Shown here in pieces: positions 1-26,739 of a DNA stretch of 64,000 nt; the stretch's first letter is position 1, and every line of letters begins with the position of its first letter. Under the pieces are notes generated by a model. That model did not search any database. It saw only the letters and a list, made by a program, of their open reading frames with translations, and had not been told where the DNA came from. The position numbers and the translations under genes are program-made. Source of the DNA: Mesostigma viride (lineage: Eukaryota; Streptophyta; Mesostigmatophyceae; Mesostigmatales; Mesostigmataceae); NCBI GenBank assembly GCA_009746045.1, contig RPFO01001275.1, forward strand, positions 62,001 through 126,000. Reading direction: 5' to 3'.

Positions 1-500
1 CTGGACAAGGTGATGGCCGCAAGTAGTCGTTGCTGGGCTATCGTATTTGTAGCATGGGGCGTTTCACCGAGTCCACGGTTAGCATGATGGGGAGGATTCC
101 TAACCTTCATTATGTGGGTTAAGTAGGGGTGCTCATAGTGCCCGGTTTCCCTCGCTTCCTTGTAAACCAGGCTCTGCGTCAAGATCACAGACGACCGGGT
201 AAGTAGTTGTTCCAGTCTGTTCTAGTTTGTAAGACGCCTGCTATTAGGCGTTCTTGTTATTGTCGTTCATCATCGCCGTGACCGTCGTGGCCAGCAGCGT
301 GCTTTTTTTACATACCGGATGGTGTCGACTTGTTTATTGATAGCGCATTGGTGAATATCGCTGCATGGAGGAATATCGGCTACAACCCGCGGGAAAGTGC
401 TGGCTCCAATGTTCTTTTTGTATGCAGGATGACGGCACTGCCAAGCCGGAGACGAATATGACGCTCGTTATAATGCCAGTCATTCAGACCGACTGCGCGA

Positions 501-841
501 CTGGTTGTGGGATACACGCCCCTGGTTGTGGGATGTGTTCCTTGTTGTGGGATACTTGTTCCTGGTTGTGGGATGCACGTTCCTGGTTGTAGGATACTTG
601 TTCCTGGTTGTGGGATACACGTTCCTGGTTGTGGGATACTTGTTCCTGGTTGTGGGATACTTGTTCCTGGTTGTGGGATAGTCGTTCCTGGTTGTGGGAT
701 ACTTGTTCCTGGTTGTGGGAAACACGTTCCTGGTTGTAGGATACTTGTTCCTAGTTGTGGGATACTTGTTCCTGGTTGTGGGAAACACGTTCCTGGTTGT
801 GGGATACACGTTCCTGGTTGTGGGATACACGTTCCTGGTTG
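501..841 (+). repeat. 21-bp satellite, block 1
   Basis: About 16 tandem units. Each begins TTCCTGGTTGTGGGA and ends in one of a few hexamers: TACACG, AACACG, TACTTG or TAGTCG. Because 21 is a multiple of three, several frames stay open by default, so the long heptad-repeat ORFs here are not evidence of a protein. The block is cut at 841 by the LINE fragment and resumes at 1511. Confidence 0.95.
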
Positions 842-1086
842 TCCCACCAGTCCTGCTCACCTTCCTCTCCCCTGAGGATAAGCAGCGGTTCCTCTCTCGT
901 CGCAAGCGGTTGCACGACCTCACCTGGACGCTGGATGACGACCTAACCCCCGCTCAGCAACAGCAGCGACGCGACCTGTGGCCGGAATACCTCCGCCATA
1001 AGCAGGACCCCCAGAAGCCCAAGGTGTACTGGAGGGGCGGGGACCTGATGATCAACCACAAGATGTGGACGCCCCCAGCGGGCTAG
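842..1086 (+). pseudogene. LINE ORF1 C-terminal fragment (family A)
   Basis: Encodes the last 80 or so residues of a retrotransposon ORF1. The key motif is LDDDLTPAQQQQRRDLWPEY followed by VYWRGGDLMINH and a stop at 1084. It matches the ORF1 end of family B copies at 29830-30159, 32010-32271 and 53049-53400, and resembles the C-terminal RNA-binding domain of L1 ORF1p (Transposase_22 type). It is 5' truncated and joined directly to satellite DNA. The open frame running back into the satellite is accidental, because the matching right-arm satellite lacks the insert. Confidence 0.6.
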
Positions 1087-1512
1087 AACAGCAATAGCCC
1101 TAGCTTGTAACCATTGGAGTCACTGTCGCTAAGGCAGCCATGCCTAGAATGTTTGCCTAGCTGTGCCAACAAACCTAGTCACGTGCCGCCAACGCACGGT
1201 ACACAACCAGCCATAGCCTTAGCCTAGTTCTAGTACAGCCATGCTACGCCCTGGCTATGTTCAGATTACTTGCCCACGCTCCTTGCTATGACATGCTCAC
1301 ATGGGTCTTATTGCACCCACAGTTTGCCGGATCGTTAGCCTGTCCTTTTTTAGCTAGCCGCGCCCGATTGCAGCTGTGGCATGCCTTAGGCATGAAGGAG
1401 ACTGGGGGTCTCTGCCCTTTCTCCTGTAGTGCACACACAGGGATTAAAAGCACTTCGGTGCTCCGTGACTCCCCAACGGGAGCACGAGTTTAATTAATTA
1501 ATTAATTAATTC
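842..1512 (+). mobile_element. 5'-truncated LINE, family A, in satellite
   Basis: Contains the ORF1 end, a 3' UTR of about 370 bp, a terminal hairpin at 1458-1485 (GTGCTCC pairs with GGAGCAC) and a TTAA-repeat tail at 1490-1512. The same 3' UTR recurs inverted at 38815-39075 and 57690-57960, and in pieces at 3925-4228. Insertion into the 21-bp array means the target duplication cannot be told from the array unit. Confidence 0.7.
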
Positions 1513-2165
1513 CTGGTTGTGGGATACACGTTCCTGGTTGTGGGAAACACGTTCCTAGTTGTGGGATACACGTTCCTAGTTGTGGGATACACGTTCCTGG
1601 TTGTGGGAAACACGTTCCTGGTTGTGGGAAACACGTTCCTGGTTGTGGGATACTTGTTCCTGGTTGTGGGATACACGTTCCTGGTTGTGGGATAGTCGTT
1701 CCTGGTTGTGGGATACACGTTCCTTGTTGTGGGATACTTGTTCCTGGTTGTGGGATACTTGTTCCTGGTTGTGGGATAGTCGTTCCTGGTTGTGGGATAC
1801 TTGTTCCTGGTTGTGGGAAACACGTTCCTGGTTGTGGGAAACACGTTCCTGGTTGTGGGAAACACGTTCCTGGTTGTGGGATACTTGTTCCTGGTTGTGG
1901 GATACTTGTTCCTGGTTGTGGGATAGTCGTTCCTGGTTGTGGGATACACGTTCCTGGTTGTGGGAAACACGTTCCTGGTTGTGGGATACTTGTTCCTGGT
2001 TGTGGGATACTTGTTCCTGGTTGTGGGATAGTCGTTCCTGGTTGTGGGATAGTCGTTCCTGGTTGTGGGATACACGTTCCTGGTTGTGGGATACTTGTTC
2101 CTGGTTGTAGGATACTTGTTCCTGGTTGTGGGAAACACGTTCCTGGTTGTGGGATAGTCGAGCCT
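1511..2165 (+). repeat. 21-bp satellite, block 2
   Basis: About 31 units of the same satellite, starting directly after the LINE tail. On the minus strand the heptads read N-(V/K/D)-(Y/F)-PTTR. The order of unit types differs from the right arm except at the two ends, which fits unit gain and loss after the inverted duplication. Confidence 0.95.
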
Positions 2166-2189
2166 AGTTGTGGGATGTGTTCCTGGTCC

Positions 2190-3130
2190 AAATATAAAGG
2201 GGCATGGGAATTAGCGATAGCAGAGGGGGCTCGGGAATAACGTTAGCAGAGGGGCACGGGCACTAACGTTAGTGAAGGGGCACGGGCACTACGTTAGCAG
2301 AGGGGGCTGGGCACTATCGTTAGTAAAGGGGCACGGGCACTAACGATAGCAGAGGGGGCTGGGCACTAACGTTAGTAAAGGGGCACGGGCACTAACATTA
2401 GCAGAGGGGGCTGGGCACTAACGTTAGTAAAGGGGCACGGGCACTAACGATAGCAGAGGGGGTGTGGGCATTAAAGTTTATTAGCATAGGGGGGAAATAA
2501 TTATAGTAGATGGGGGGGCACTAACGTTAGCGGAGGGGCACGAGCACTAACGTTAGTAAAGGGGCGCGGGCACTAACGTTAGCAGAGGGGTGTGGGAATA
2601 AAGTTAGTGAAGGGGGGTGGGCATTAACGATAGCAGGGGGGGGGAGGGCACTTACAGTAGCAGAGGGGTGTGGGAACTAATTTTAGCAAAGGAGGGGGGG
2701 GCACTAACGTTAACAGAGGGGGCTGGGCACTAACGTTAGTAAAGGGGCACGGGCACTAACGTTAGCAGAGGGGGATGGGCACTAACGTTAGTAAAGGGGC
2801 ACGGGCACTAACGATAGCAGAGGGGGTGTGGGAATTAAAGTTTGTTAGCAGAGGGGGGAAATAATTATAGTAGAGGGGGGGGGGCACTAACGTTAGCAGA
2901 GGGGCACGAGCACTAACGTTAGTTAAGGGGCGCGGGCACTAACGTTAGCAGAGGGGGCTAGGGAATAACGTTAGTGAAGGGGGGTGGGCATTAACGATAG
3001 CAGGGGGGGGAGGGCACTTACGTTAGCAGAGGGGTGTGGGAACTAATGTTAGCAAAGGAGGGGGGGCACTAACGTTAGCAGAGGGGGCTGGGCACTAACG
3101 TTAGCAGAGGGGGTGTGGGAATTAACGTTA
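2190..3130 (+). repeat. 26-bp satellite with TAACGTTA palindrome
   Basis: About 36 units of roughly 26 bp, alternating two half-types: GGGCACTAACGTTAGCAGAG plus GGGGCT, and GGGCACTAACGTTAGTAAAG plus GGGCAC. Most units centre on the 8-bp palindrome TAACGTTA; some read TAACGATA. Inverted copies lie at 4798-5228. Confidence 0.9.
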
Positions 3131-3675
3131 GGGCCACGCACTGCCGGCAGTTACCACTCCCTGTGATGATTGCATGGATGGCTTGTGGGTTCTGGCATGG
3201 GGTAGCACTGCCGGCAATTACCACTCCTTGTGATGACTGCATGTCCCCGGCTTGTGTGTTCTTGCATGGGGTGGCACTGCCGGCAGTTACCACTCCAAGG
3301 TTGTGATGACTGCATGTCCCCTTGACGCAAGGACGGCTTGTGGGGTCTTGCATGGCGTGGCACTGCCGGCAGTCACCACTCCTTGTGATGACTGCATGTC
3401 CCCGGCTTGTGTGTTCTTGCATGGGGTGGCACTGCCGGCAGTTACCACTCCTTGTGATGACTGCATGTCCCCTTGACGCAAGGAGGGCTTGTGGGGTCTT
3501 GCATGGCGTGGCACTGCCGGCAGTCACCACTCCTTGTGATGACTGCATGTCCCCGGCTTGTGTGTTCTTGCATGGGGTGGCACTGCCGGCAGTTACCACT
3601 CCTTGTGATGACTGCATGTCCCCTTTATGCAAGGACGGCTTGTGGGGTCTTGCATGGGGTGGCACTGCCGGCAGA
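3131..3675 (+). repeat. 70-80 bp tandem repeat with 12-bp palindrome
   Basis: About seven units, each carrying GCACTGCCGGCAGT (core palindrome ACTGCCGGCAGT), then a C/T-rich segment and GTGATGACTGCATGTCCCC. Two unit types alternate: one has CGGCTTGTGTGTTCTTGCAT, the other CTTGACGCAAGGACGGC. It lies at the centre of the large inverted duplication. Confidence 0.85.
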
Positions 3676-3835
3676 GGATACTTGTTCCTGGTTGTGGGAT
3701 ACACGTTCCTAGTTGTGGGATAGTCGTTCCTGGTTGTGGGATACTTGTTCCTGGTGGTGGGAAACACGTTCCTGCTTGTGGGATACTCGTTCCTGGTTGT
3801 GGGATGCACGTTCCTGGTTGTGGGATACTTGTTCC
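3676..3835 (+). repeat. 21-bp satellite, block 3
   Basis: Seven to eight units in the non-duplicated centre. Includes one intermediate end, TACTCG, not otherwise seen. Confidence 0.9.
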
Positions 3836-3924
3836 TTCACGTGTTCGCCGTTATTCCTCCATGCAGTTATTCCTACACGCACATCAAGATAGAGCTATTA
3901 AATATTTCCTTGTACATCCAATGA

Positions 3925-4228
3925 TGCTACGTCTTGGCTATGCTCACATTACTTGCCCACGCTCCTTGTTATGATAAGCTCACATGGGTCTCATTGCACC
4001 CACAGATCTTGCAGGATCGTTTAGCGTGTCCAATTGCAGCTGTGGCATTAATTAATTAATTAGACTCGTGCTCCCGTTTGGGAGTCACACAGCTGTGGCA
4101 TGCCTCTAGCATGAAGGAGAAAGGGGGTCTCTGACCTTCCTTCCTGTTGTGCAAACAAAGGAATGAAAGGCAGTTCGGGCTCCGTGACTCCCCAACGGGA
4201 GCACGAGTCTAATTAATTAATTAATTAC
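3925..4228. mobile_element. family A LINE 3'-end fragments
   Basis: A truncated 3' UTR piece (3925-4048) ends in a TTAA tail at 4048-4062. An inverted hairpin piece follows at about 4063-4085, and a plus-strand 3' end finishes with CTCCCCAACGGGAGCAC and another TTAA tail near 4210-4228. These are several short insertions stacked on tails. Confidence 0.6.
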
Positions 4229-4797
4229 CTACCTACCTGACCTACCTATCAAGTTCTAACTAGCTCACTAGCTAACTAACTGACTAACTATTTTAACTAA
4301 GTAAGTACTAACTAACTACTAACTAAACAACCCCCGTTGCTCTGCCGAACTAAGTAGATGCCCTTCGATTAAAACGCACAAATCGTGAATGATGCAAGCT
4401 ACCGTGCCGACGCACAATTGATTCTTGCCCCCCTACGCGTCTAAATCTTGTATTGTTGTCAGTAAGCGCTCAACGTGCATGGGGCTAGCTGCCCAAATAT
4501 GAGATTCCACGGACAACACCGAAAATGAGAAACCACAGTAGCTACCAGCAAGTTACGAACACAGGACCTCCCTAAATCTAGTATCAAGTAACGTTATTTC
4601 CCCGTTTCGACGAACTTGGTCCATTCACATTTATAGCGGTGAATTAATTGTCACACCTTGCTCAGGCAAAGTGCGCCAAGTCCTACAGCATGTCTCCCCA
4701 TGTCATTCACTTAAATAAGGAAGGGAAATGTAAAGCCATGCATCGTGAAGCCGTATGAAAGGGCATAACCACCCAAATAATCAAGTTGGTACGTATA
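4229..4797. other. CTAA-rich tract then unassigned sequence
   Basis: 4229-4330 is low-complexity DNA built from CTAA and ACCT words. 4331-4797 is not repeated in the window and shows no convincing coding frame. Confidence 0.6.
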
Positions 4798-5228
4798 GTG
4801 TCAACCCCCTCTGCTAACGTTAGTGCCCGCGCCCCTTTACTAACGTTAGTGCTCGTGCCCCTCTGCTAACGTTAGTGCCCCCCCCCTCTACTATCAAGGA
4901 GACAACCACTCATAGGGAAACTATAATTATTTCCCCCCTATGCTAATAAACTTTAATGCCCACACCCCCTCTGCTATCGTTAGTGCCCGTGCCCCTTTAC
5001 TAACGTTAGTGCCCAGCCCCCTCTGCTAATGTTAGTGCCTGTGCCCCTTTACTAACGTTAGTGCCCAGCCCCCTCTGCTAACGTTAGTGCCCGTGCCCCT
5101 TTACTAACGTTAGTGCCCAGCCCGCTCTGCTAACGTTAGTGCCCGTGCCCCTTCACTAACGTTAGTGCCCGTGCCCCTCTGCTAACGTTATTCCCGAGCC
5201 CCCTCTGCTATCGCTAATTCCCGTGCCC
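4798..5228 (-). repeat. 26-bp satellite, right arm
   Basis: Inverted counterpart of 2190-3130, shorter. Near 4889 a short insert beginning CAAGGAGACAACCA interrupts sequence that is continuous in the left arm at about 2500. Confidence 0.9.
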
Positions 5229-5235
5229 CTTTATA

Positions 5236-6062
5236 TTTGGACCAGGAACACATCCCACAACTAGGCTCGACTATCCCACAACCAGGAACGTGTTTCCCAC
5301 AAGCAGGAACGTGTATCCCACAACCAGGAACGTGTATCCCACAACTAGGAACGTGTATCCCACAACTAGGAACGTGTATCCCACAACCAGGAACGTGTTT
5401 CCCACAACCAGGAACGTGTTTCCCACAACCAGGAACAAGTATCCCACAACCAGGAACGTGTATCCCACAACCAGGAACAAGCATCCCACAACCAGGAACA
5501 AGTATCCCACAACCAGGAACAAGTATCCCACAACCAAGAACAAGTATCCCACAACCATGAACGTGTTTCCCACAACCAGGAACAAGTATCCCACAACCAG
5601 GAACGTGTTTCCCACAACCAGGAATGTGTTTCCCACAACCAGGATTGTGTATCCCACAACCAGGAACGTGTATCCCACAACCAGGAACGTGTTTCCCACA
5701 ACCAGGAACAAGTATCCCACAACCAGGAACGTGTATCCCACAACCAGGAACGTGTATCCCACAACCAGGAACAAGTATCCTACAACCAGGAACGTGTTTC
5801 CCACAACCAGGAACAAGTATCCCACAACCAGGAACGTGTTTCCCACAACCAGGAACGTGTTTCCCACAACCAGGAACAAGTATCCCACAACCAGGAACGA
5901 CTATCCCACAACCAGGAACAAGTATCCCACAACCAGGAACAAGTATCCCACAACCAGGAACAAGTATCCTACAACCAGGAACGTGCATCCCACAACCAGG
6001 AACAAGTATCCCACAACAAGGAACACATCCCACAACCAGGGACGTGTATCCCACAACCAGTC
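5236..6062 (-). repeat. 21-bp satellite, right arm (block 4)
   Basis: About 39 units, uninterrupted. This is the empty-site counterpart of blocks 1 plus 2. The first unit pair at the core side and the last units at the distal side match the left arm; the interior order differs. Confidence 0.95.
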
Positions 6063-6558
6063 GCGCAGTCGGTCTGAATGACTGGCATTATAACGAGCGT
6101 CATATTCGTCTCCGGCTTGGCAGTGCCGTCATCCTGCATACAAAAAGAACATTGGAGCCAGCACTTTCCCGCGGGTTGTAGCCGATATTCCTCCATGCAG
6201 CGATATTCACCAATGCGCTATCAATAAACAAGTCGACACCATCCGGTATGTAAAAAAAGCACGCTGCTGGCCACGACGGTCACGGCGATGATGAACGACA
6301 ATAACAAGAACGCCTAATAGCAGGCGTCATACAAACTAGAACAGACTGGAACAACTACTTACCCGGTCGTCTGTGATCTTGACGCAGAGCCTGGTTTACA
6401 AGGAAGCGAGGGAAACCGGGCACTATGAGCACCCCTACTTAACCCACATAATGAAGGTTAGGAATCCTCCCCATCATGCTAACCGTGGACTCGGTGAAAC
6501 GCCCCATGCTACAAATACGATAGCCCAGCAACGACTACTTGCGGCCATCACCTTGTCC

Positions 6559-7622
6559 AGTTCTGGCTGGCTGTGCGGCGGTAATTTTACCAAGTTTAAA
6601 AATGTTACGCCGCACCAGTCTGTGCTTTTTTACGTAGTACCAGTGTAGTGTAGAAATCTGCTCGCGAGAATTCCAGGAACCAGTTTTTGTGTGATATTCG
6701 CATTTAGATGTCGTGCATAACCATTCCTTTATTATCGCACACACCAGTAAACAGTACAAGGATTTGCGTCAACCCAGCTAAATGCCGAGGGTGCCACGGA
6801 CGTGTATGCCAGCGAGCTCGAGTCTGGCGAGCAATCACTCAAACATGTCCACTGTCCCTAAGCCGAGCATCACCCTAACATGTCCGCCATTGCTACGTTT
6901 TATCATCCTTGACTGCGCTTGTAGTCAACAAAGAAATTAGCCAAGTCCTACAGTAATTGGCGCGGCAGGCCCTTTTTTCCCGCGTAACTCGTGTGCCGGT
7001 CCGGCGCGGCGTGGCCTGGGCAGGCGCGTCGGACTTAGTGCGGTGGTGTCCCGGAACCCCGCACTCACCCCCGCACTAGAGTTTGTGTCATCAGAGCCAA
7101 ATTATGCGCTTCCGTATGACTGTATGCACATCTTGGCTGGATGTCACAGCTCCTTGCCCAATCGCGGCGCGGCGCGCCGTCCTAGCTGTAACTACATAAT
7201 GCGGCGAAAGATTTGTTCAGCAGGAAGGGCCGGAAATTAACTCTATACTTGTTGCACGTTGAGTTGAGTTGCGTTGCGCGTGAGGGAAGTGTTGCACGTG
7301 AGGGGGGTGTTTTAACCCTGTTTAAACATCCTTTTGAAGCTACTTCGATTGAAGTAGATTGAAGTGGTCTCGATGCGATCATCTCGAATCCGCGATATGC
7401 AGTGTCCTGGCCCTCGGCCGTTTCCAAAATATATCTGCTGCCAGATCTTCTGCTGCCCATGTGCGGCGTGTGCACCAACAACTTGAACAAAACAACAACC
7501 GCGATCTGCGGCTGCCGTCTGTAGTACTGGCAGTCTGGCATGCCAACCAAAGATTTTCCTGGCTTGCCTGGTGTTTGTTGTTGAAGATCCCCTGCGCTGC
7601 CCCGTCAACGGTGGAGGAAGCC
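6559..7622. other. 5' flank of the ABC transporter gene
   Basis: No repeat copy or convincing exon seen. 6955-7060 is GC-rich. The promoter of the transporter should lie in the right part, but I see no clear TATA box. Confidence 0.4.
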
Positions 7623-7697
7623 ATGGTAACAACCAGCGATCTCCCATTAAGAAGCCACCCGATTGATGTGGGCTCGCAGCCTGCTTCTCCACCCGCG

Positions 7698-24010
<16,313 letters not shown>

Positions 24011-24404
24011 TTTTGAGTTTTGTTGCAATGCAAAGGGCGTTAATGCTTGACTGGGCCGCCGCGACAAGCAGGCCCGACGTGAGTGTTACATTTTGGGTGG
24101 TCATTGTGAGAAAGAGATTCTGTTCTCAAATGACCTTTTTATGGCAGTTCATGTCTCCCCACCTGGTTGTGTTTCTGTCTGCAGAAAAGGACGTTGTCTT
24201 CTTGATAAGAGAGGCTTGATAAGAGAGGGTGTTGCCATCAACGGTGTGCATGAGCCTGGCCTGGAGTACCTCTTGAAGTGCTATGACGTGTTATTGAACG
24301 CTTGCCTTATCCATGTGGATAAGGTCACCCACTACTTAATAAAAATAAGGCTTGTTTTTTCAGTACGCGATACATCTCATGGTAAAATTAAATTAAATTA
24401 AATT
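24011..24404 (+). other. 3' flank of the ABC transporter gene
   Basis: Likely 3' UTR and downstream sequence. An AATAAA at 24338-24343 could be the poly(A) signal but is about 330 nt after the stop. No other gene is seen here. Confidence 0.4.
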
Positions 24405-24535
24405 ATAACATGCCTCCGTGGGGAGGTCATGTAGCACATATTCCATGATGGATGGGGTGGAGGGAGCCGCGTGATCGAACTATCCTAACTCTAAGCTATC
24501 TAGAAAATCCTAACTACACTACTCATCAAAACGCC
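24404..24535 (-). mobile_element. LINE 3' end, AATTT-tailed variant
   Basis: On the minus strand this ends in a hairpin (24408-24432; ACATG-CCTCC, loop GTGG, GGAGG-T-CATGT as read on plus) followed by an AATTT-type tail (24385-24404). A sister copy lies at 52235-52330. Upstream UTR is only partly recognisable. Confidence 0.55.
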
Positions 24536-24703
24536 TCCGCCGCTTGGGGGGAGGTGGCTTGCCCACAGGGTAGGGTAATCTGATACGTGGCAGACACGTG
24601 AGACACCGTAGATATGAGATTTATACGTGGCAGACACCGTAGCTGCGAGATTTTCTGTATGAAACTTGGTGTACAGACTACTGACATCCTATAAACCCAA
24701 GAA

Positions 24704-25125
24704 GAATCGGGGTTCTTTGAACGGAGTTTCTTCTATACGTGAATGCGGGAACAAGAGGCCGCTGGATGAGCGGCTTATAGGTCGCAGTGTTTACTCGTAG
24801 CTGTTTGGCTAGAGCTTTTGTGATTAGTAGATGCAATATAGTGCATGGTTGAAAAATGAATTAAATAAAATGTGCGTTCCGCGCTTGGGTTGATTATACC
24901 CGGGCGGAACGGGGCGTGAGGTGCAGTGCCCCTGAAAAGAACAACCTACGCATTATTTAATACTAGCCGTGCAGATTCGGGATATTCTACCCCCGGTCTG
25001 TACGGTTAGCGTCTTACTAGCATCCACTAAACATAAGGGTTTAATGACGTCAGTTAGCTAGGGATAAGGGAGGTTTTGCGACTAAAAGCCGCTCTGGCTG
25101 GTTTTGTCGGCCTCTTTCTTTGCTC
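24704..25125 (-). repeat. direct repeat R, copy 1
   Basis: 422 bp, identical as far as I can check to 26088-26509. With repeat S it forms a tandem S-spacer-R unit on the minus strand: S2-33 bp-R2, then S1-837 bp-R1. Confidence 0.9.
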
Positions 25126-25962
25126 GTTGTCGTTGCGGCGGCAGCCGCAGCTATGGGTGCTGCGGAGCAAAATCCCAAAAGCACTGGTTGCACTGGCCAC
25201 TTGGCCAGTGGTGAGACTTCCAGTTGTTAACCGGCCAGGCGTAGTTCCTCGCCCGGTTAACTAAAAGAAAAGAAAAAGATTACCTCCGGTCCGCACCTTT
25301 TCCCCAGCTTGGGGTCTTTGGTGGGCCGGATGCCGTGACAGGTGCTCAACTGTCGCTTGGTCGGCCCAGTGCGCGAGCTGGTGCTCCGTACCTGGGGATG
25401 CTTGCACCCCGGGTTGGAGCCGGATGGCTGGCACTGGCGACCCGTGTCTCGGTCCGCGGCCTGCGGCTTTTTCTTCGGAAATTGCTGCTGGCCAGCAAAC
25501 TTTGCAATTGCCTTCCGCCGAGGGGGGGGTGGTTGGGGCTGGGGACGGCGATGGGAAAAGCGTCTAAGCTAGAAATTTTTTCCCCACGCATAGAAACCTC
25601 GGGGGGGAATGCGGTCTTGGCTGAACGGACTCTCGTTCAGCCAGGTGCCTGGGGCTGTGGCCTCGGGCATCCGGGCTGGCGGGGCCTGGGCTAGGTCCAC
25701 GTTTTTTCTCGAAGCACCCCGGGTCTATGGGGAGACGGCCATAGCGGTACCGACTCGGGGCCCCGAGAGGGGTCATGATAGGCTGGCCGTGCGCAATCGC
25801 AGTGCAAATGCGCTGGGCCTTTTTGGGCCTGGCCATGCATCCACAGCCGCCGGGCACACGCCTCCCGATGTGGGGGGGCTCCCGTTTTGCGGCAGGGCGG
25901 TCACTTGTGACAACGAGCAAGGTGGAGTGCGGCTTCAAGGGAAAGCCAGGGCGGGGGTGATT
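25126..25962. other. GC-rich spacer present only in repeat unit 1
   Basis: 837 bp lie between S1 and R1, against 33 bp in the other unit. The sequence is GC-rich and open in several frames, but I recognise no domain. It may be an intron or insert of unit 1, or a segment lost from unit 2. Confidence 0.4.
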
Positions 25963-25973
25963 GGGCAACGTAC

Positions 25974-26087
25974 TTCATGAAGGGCCTTGAACGGCGTGCC
26001 TCCGGGCATGTCAATTAGTGTCACATGTATGCTTCCACTTATTGTTTTAATGAAGATGCTGGTTTTTGTGGGAGCTACGTGGGACAT
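25974..26087 (-). CDS. ubiquitin-like first exon, copy 1
   Basis: On the minus strand, ATG at 26087 opens 38 codons ending at a phase-0 donor (GAA, then GTACGT). The product contains SIFIKTISGSIHVTLI, which lines up with the first beta-hairpin of ubiquitin (IFVKTLTG core), followed by a helix-like TPFKALHE. Only this N-terminal part is visible; I could not find the rest of a beta-grasp fold downstream. The frame also continues upstream into repeat R. It may be an exon of a duplicated gene or a captured fragment. Confidence 0.35.
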
Positions 26088-26509
26088 GAATCGGGGTTCT
26101 TTGAACGGAGTTTCTTCTATACGTGAATGCGGGAACAAGAGGCCGCTGGATGAGCGGCTTATAGGTCGCAGTGTTTACTCGTAGCTGTTTGGCTAGAGCT
26201 TTTGTGATTAGTAGATGCAATATAGTGCATGGTTGAAAAATGAATTAAATAAAATGTGCGTTCCGCGCTTGGGTTGATTATACCCGGGCGGAACGGGGCG
26301 TGAGGTGCAGTGCCCCTGAAAAGAACAACCTACGCATTATTTAATACTAGCCGTGCAGATTCGGGATATTCTACCCCCGGTCTGTACGGTTAGCGTCTTA
26401 CTAGCATCCACTAAACATAAGGGTTTAATGACGTCAGTTAGCTAGGGATAAGGGAGGTTTTGCGACTAAAAGCCGCTCTGGCTGGTTTTGTCGGCCTCTT
26501 TCTTTGCTC
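26088..26509 (-). repeat. direct repeat R, copy 2
   Basis: Same length and sequence as 24704-25125. It lies directly upstream (minus strand) of the ubiquitin-like exon copy 1 and may supply its 5' flank. Confidence 0.9.
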
Positions 26510-26553
26510 CCCACCCACCCACCCTTGTCTTGGTTGCCTCTAGGGCAACGTAC

Positions 26554-26667
26554 TTCATGAAGGGCCTTGAACGGCGTGCCTCCGGGCATGTCAATTAGTG
26601 TCACATGTATGCTTCCACTTATTGTTTTAATGAAGATGCTGGTTTTTGTGGGAGCTACGTGGGACAT
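26554..26667 (-). CDS. ubiquitin-like first exon, copy 2
   Basis: Identical to the exon at 25974-26087, inside the 128-bp repeat S (26543-26670). Followed on the minus strand by the same GTACGT donor, then only 33 bp before repeat R. Preceded by a T-run (26674-26692), which reads as poly(A) upstream of the ATG on this strand. Confidence 0.35.
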
Positions 26668-26739
26668 GAAGCCCTTTTTTTTTTTTTTTTTTGGACAGCT
26701 GCAAACAACTATGCATTAATTCATAAATTAATTGAAATT

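Larger units (their letters stand above)
1..6558. repeat. large inverted duplication
   Basis: Positions 1-504 are the near-perfect reverse complement of 6054-6558; I found one base difference near 218. The symmetry continues inward through a 21-bp satellite, a junction motif (2158-2230 against 5192-5270) and a 26-bp satellite (2190-3130 against 4798-5228). The centre, 3131-4797, is not duplicated. The left arm is longer because a LINE 3' fragment (842-1510) sits in its satellite. The arm may continue left of the window. Right of 6558 the sequence has no partner in view. Confidence 0.9.

Noticed and set aside
694-1086. Fusion protein of satellite heptads with a LINE ORF1 end
   Set aside because: The right arm shows the satellite without the LINE, so the joined frame is an insertion accident.
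501-2165. CRISPR-like array
   Set aside because: Units abut directly with no unique spacers, and the genome is eukaryotic.
5188-6181. Proline-rich or PTTR heptad-repeat proteins in the 21-bp satellite
   Set aside because: Open in several frames on both strands, no independent flanking domain, and the satellite unit length explains it. A repeat protein is not excluded but has no support.
24704-26509. LTR retrotransposon with 422-bp LTRs
   Set aside because: The repeats do not start TG and end CA; no primer site, gag or pol between them; a second repeat pair shows a tandem S-R unit instead.
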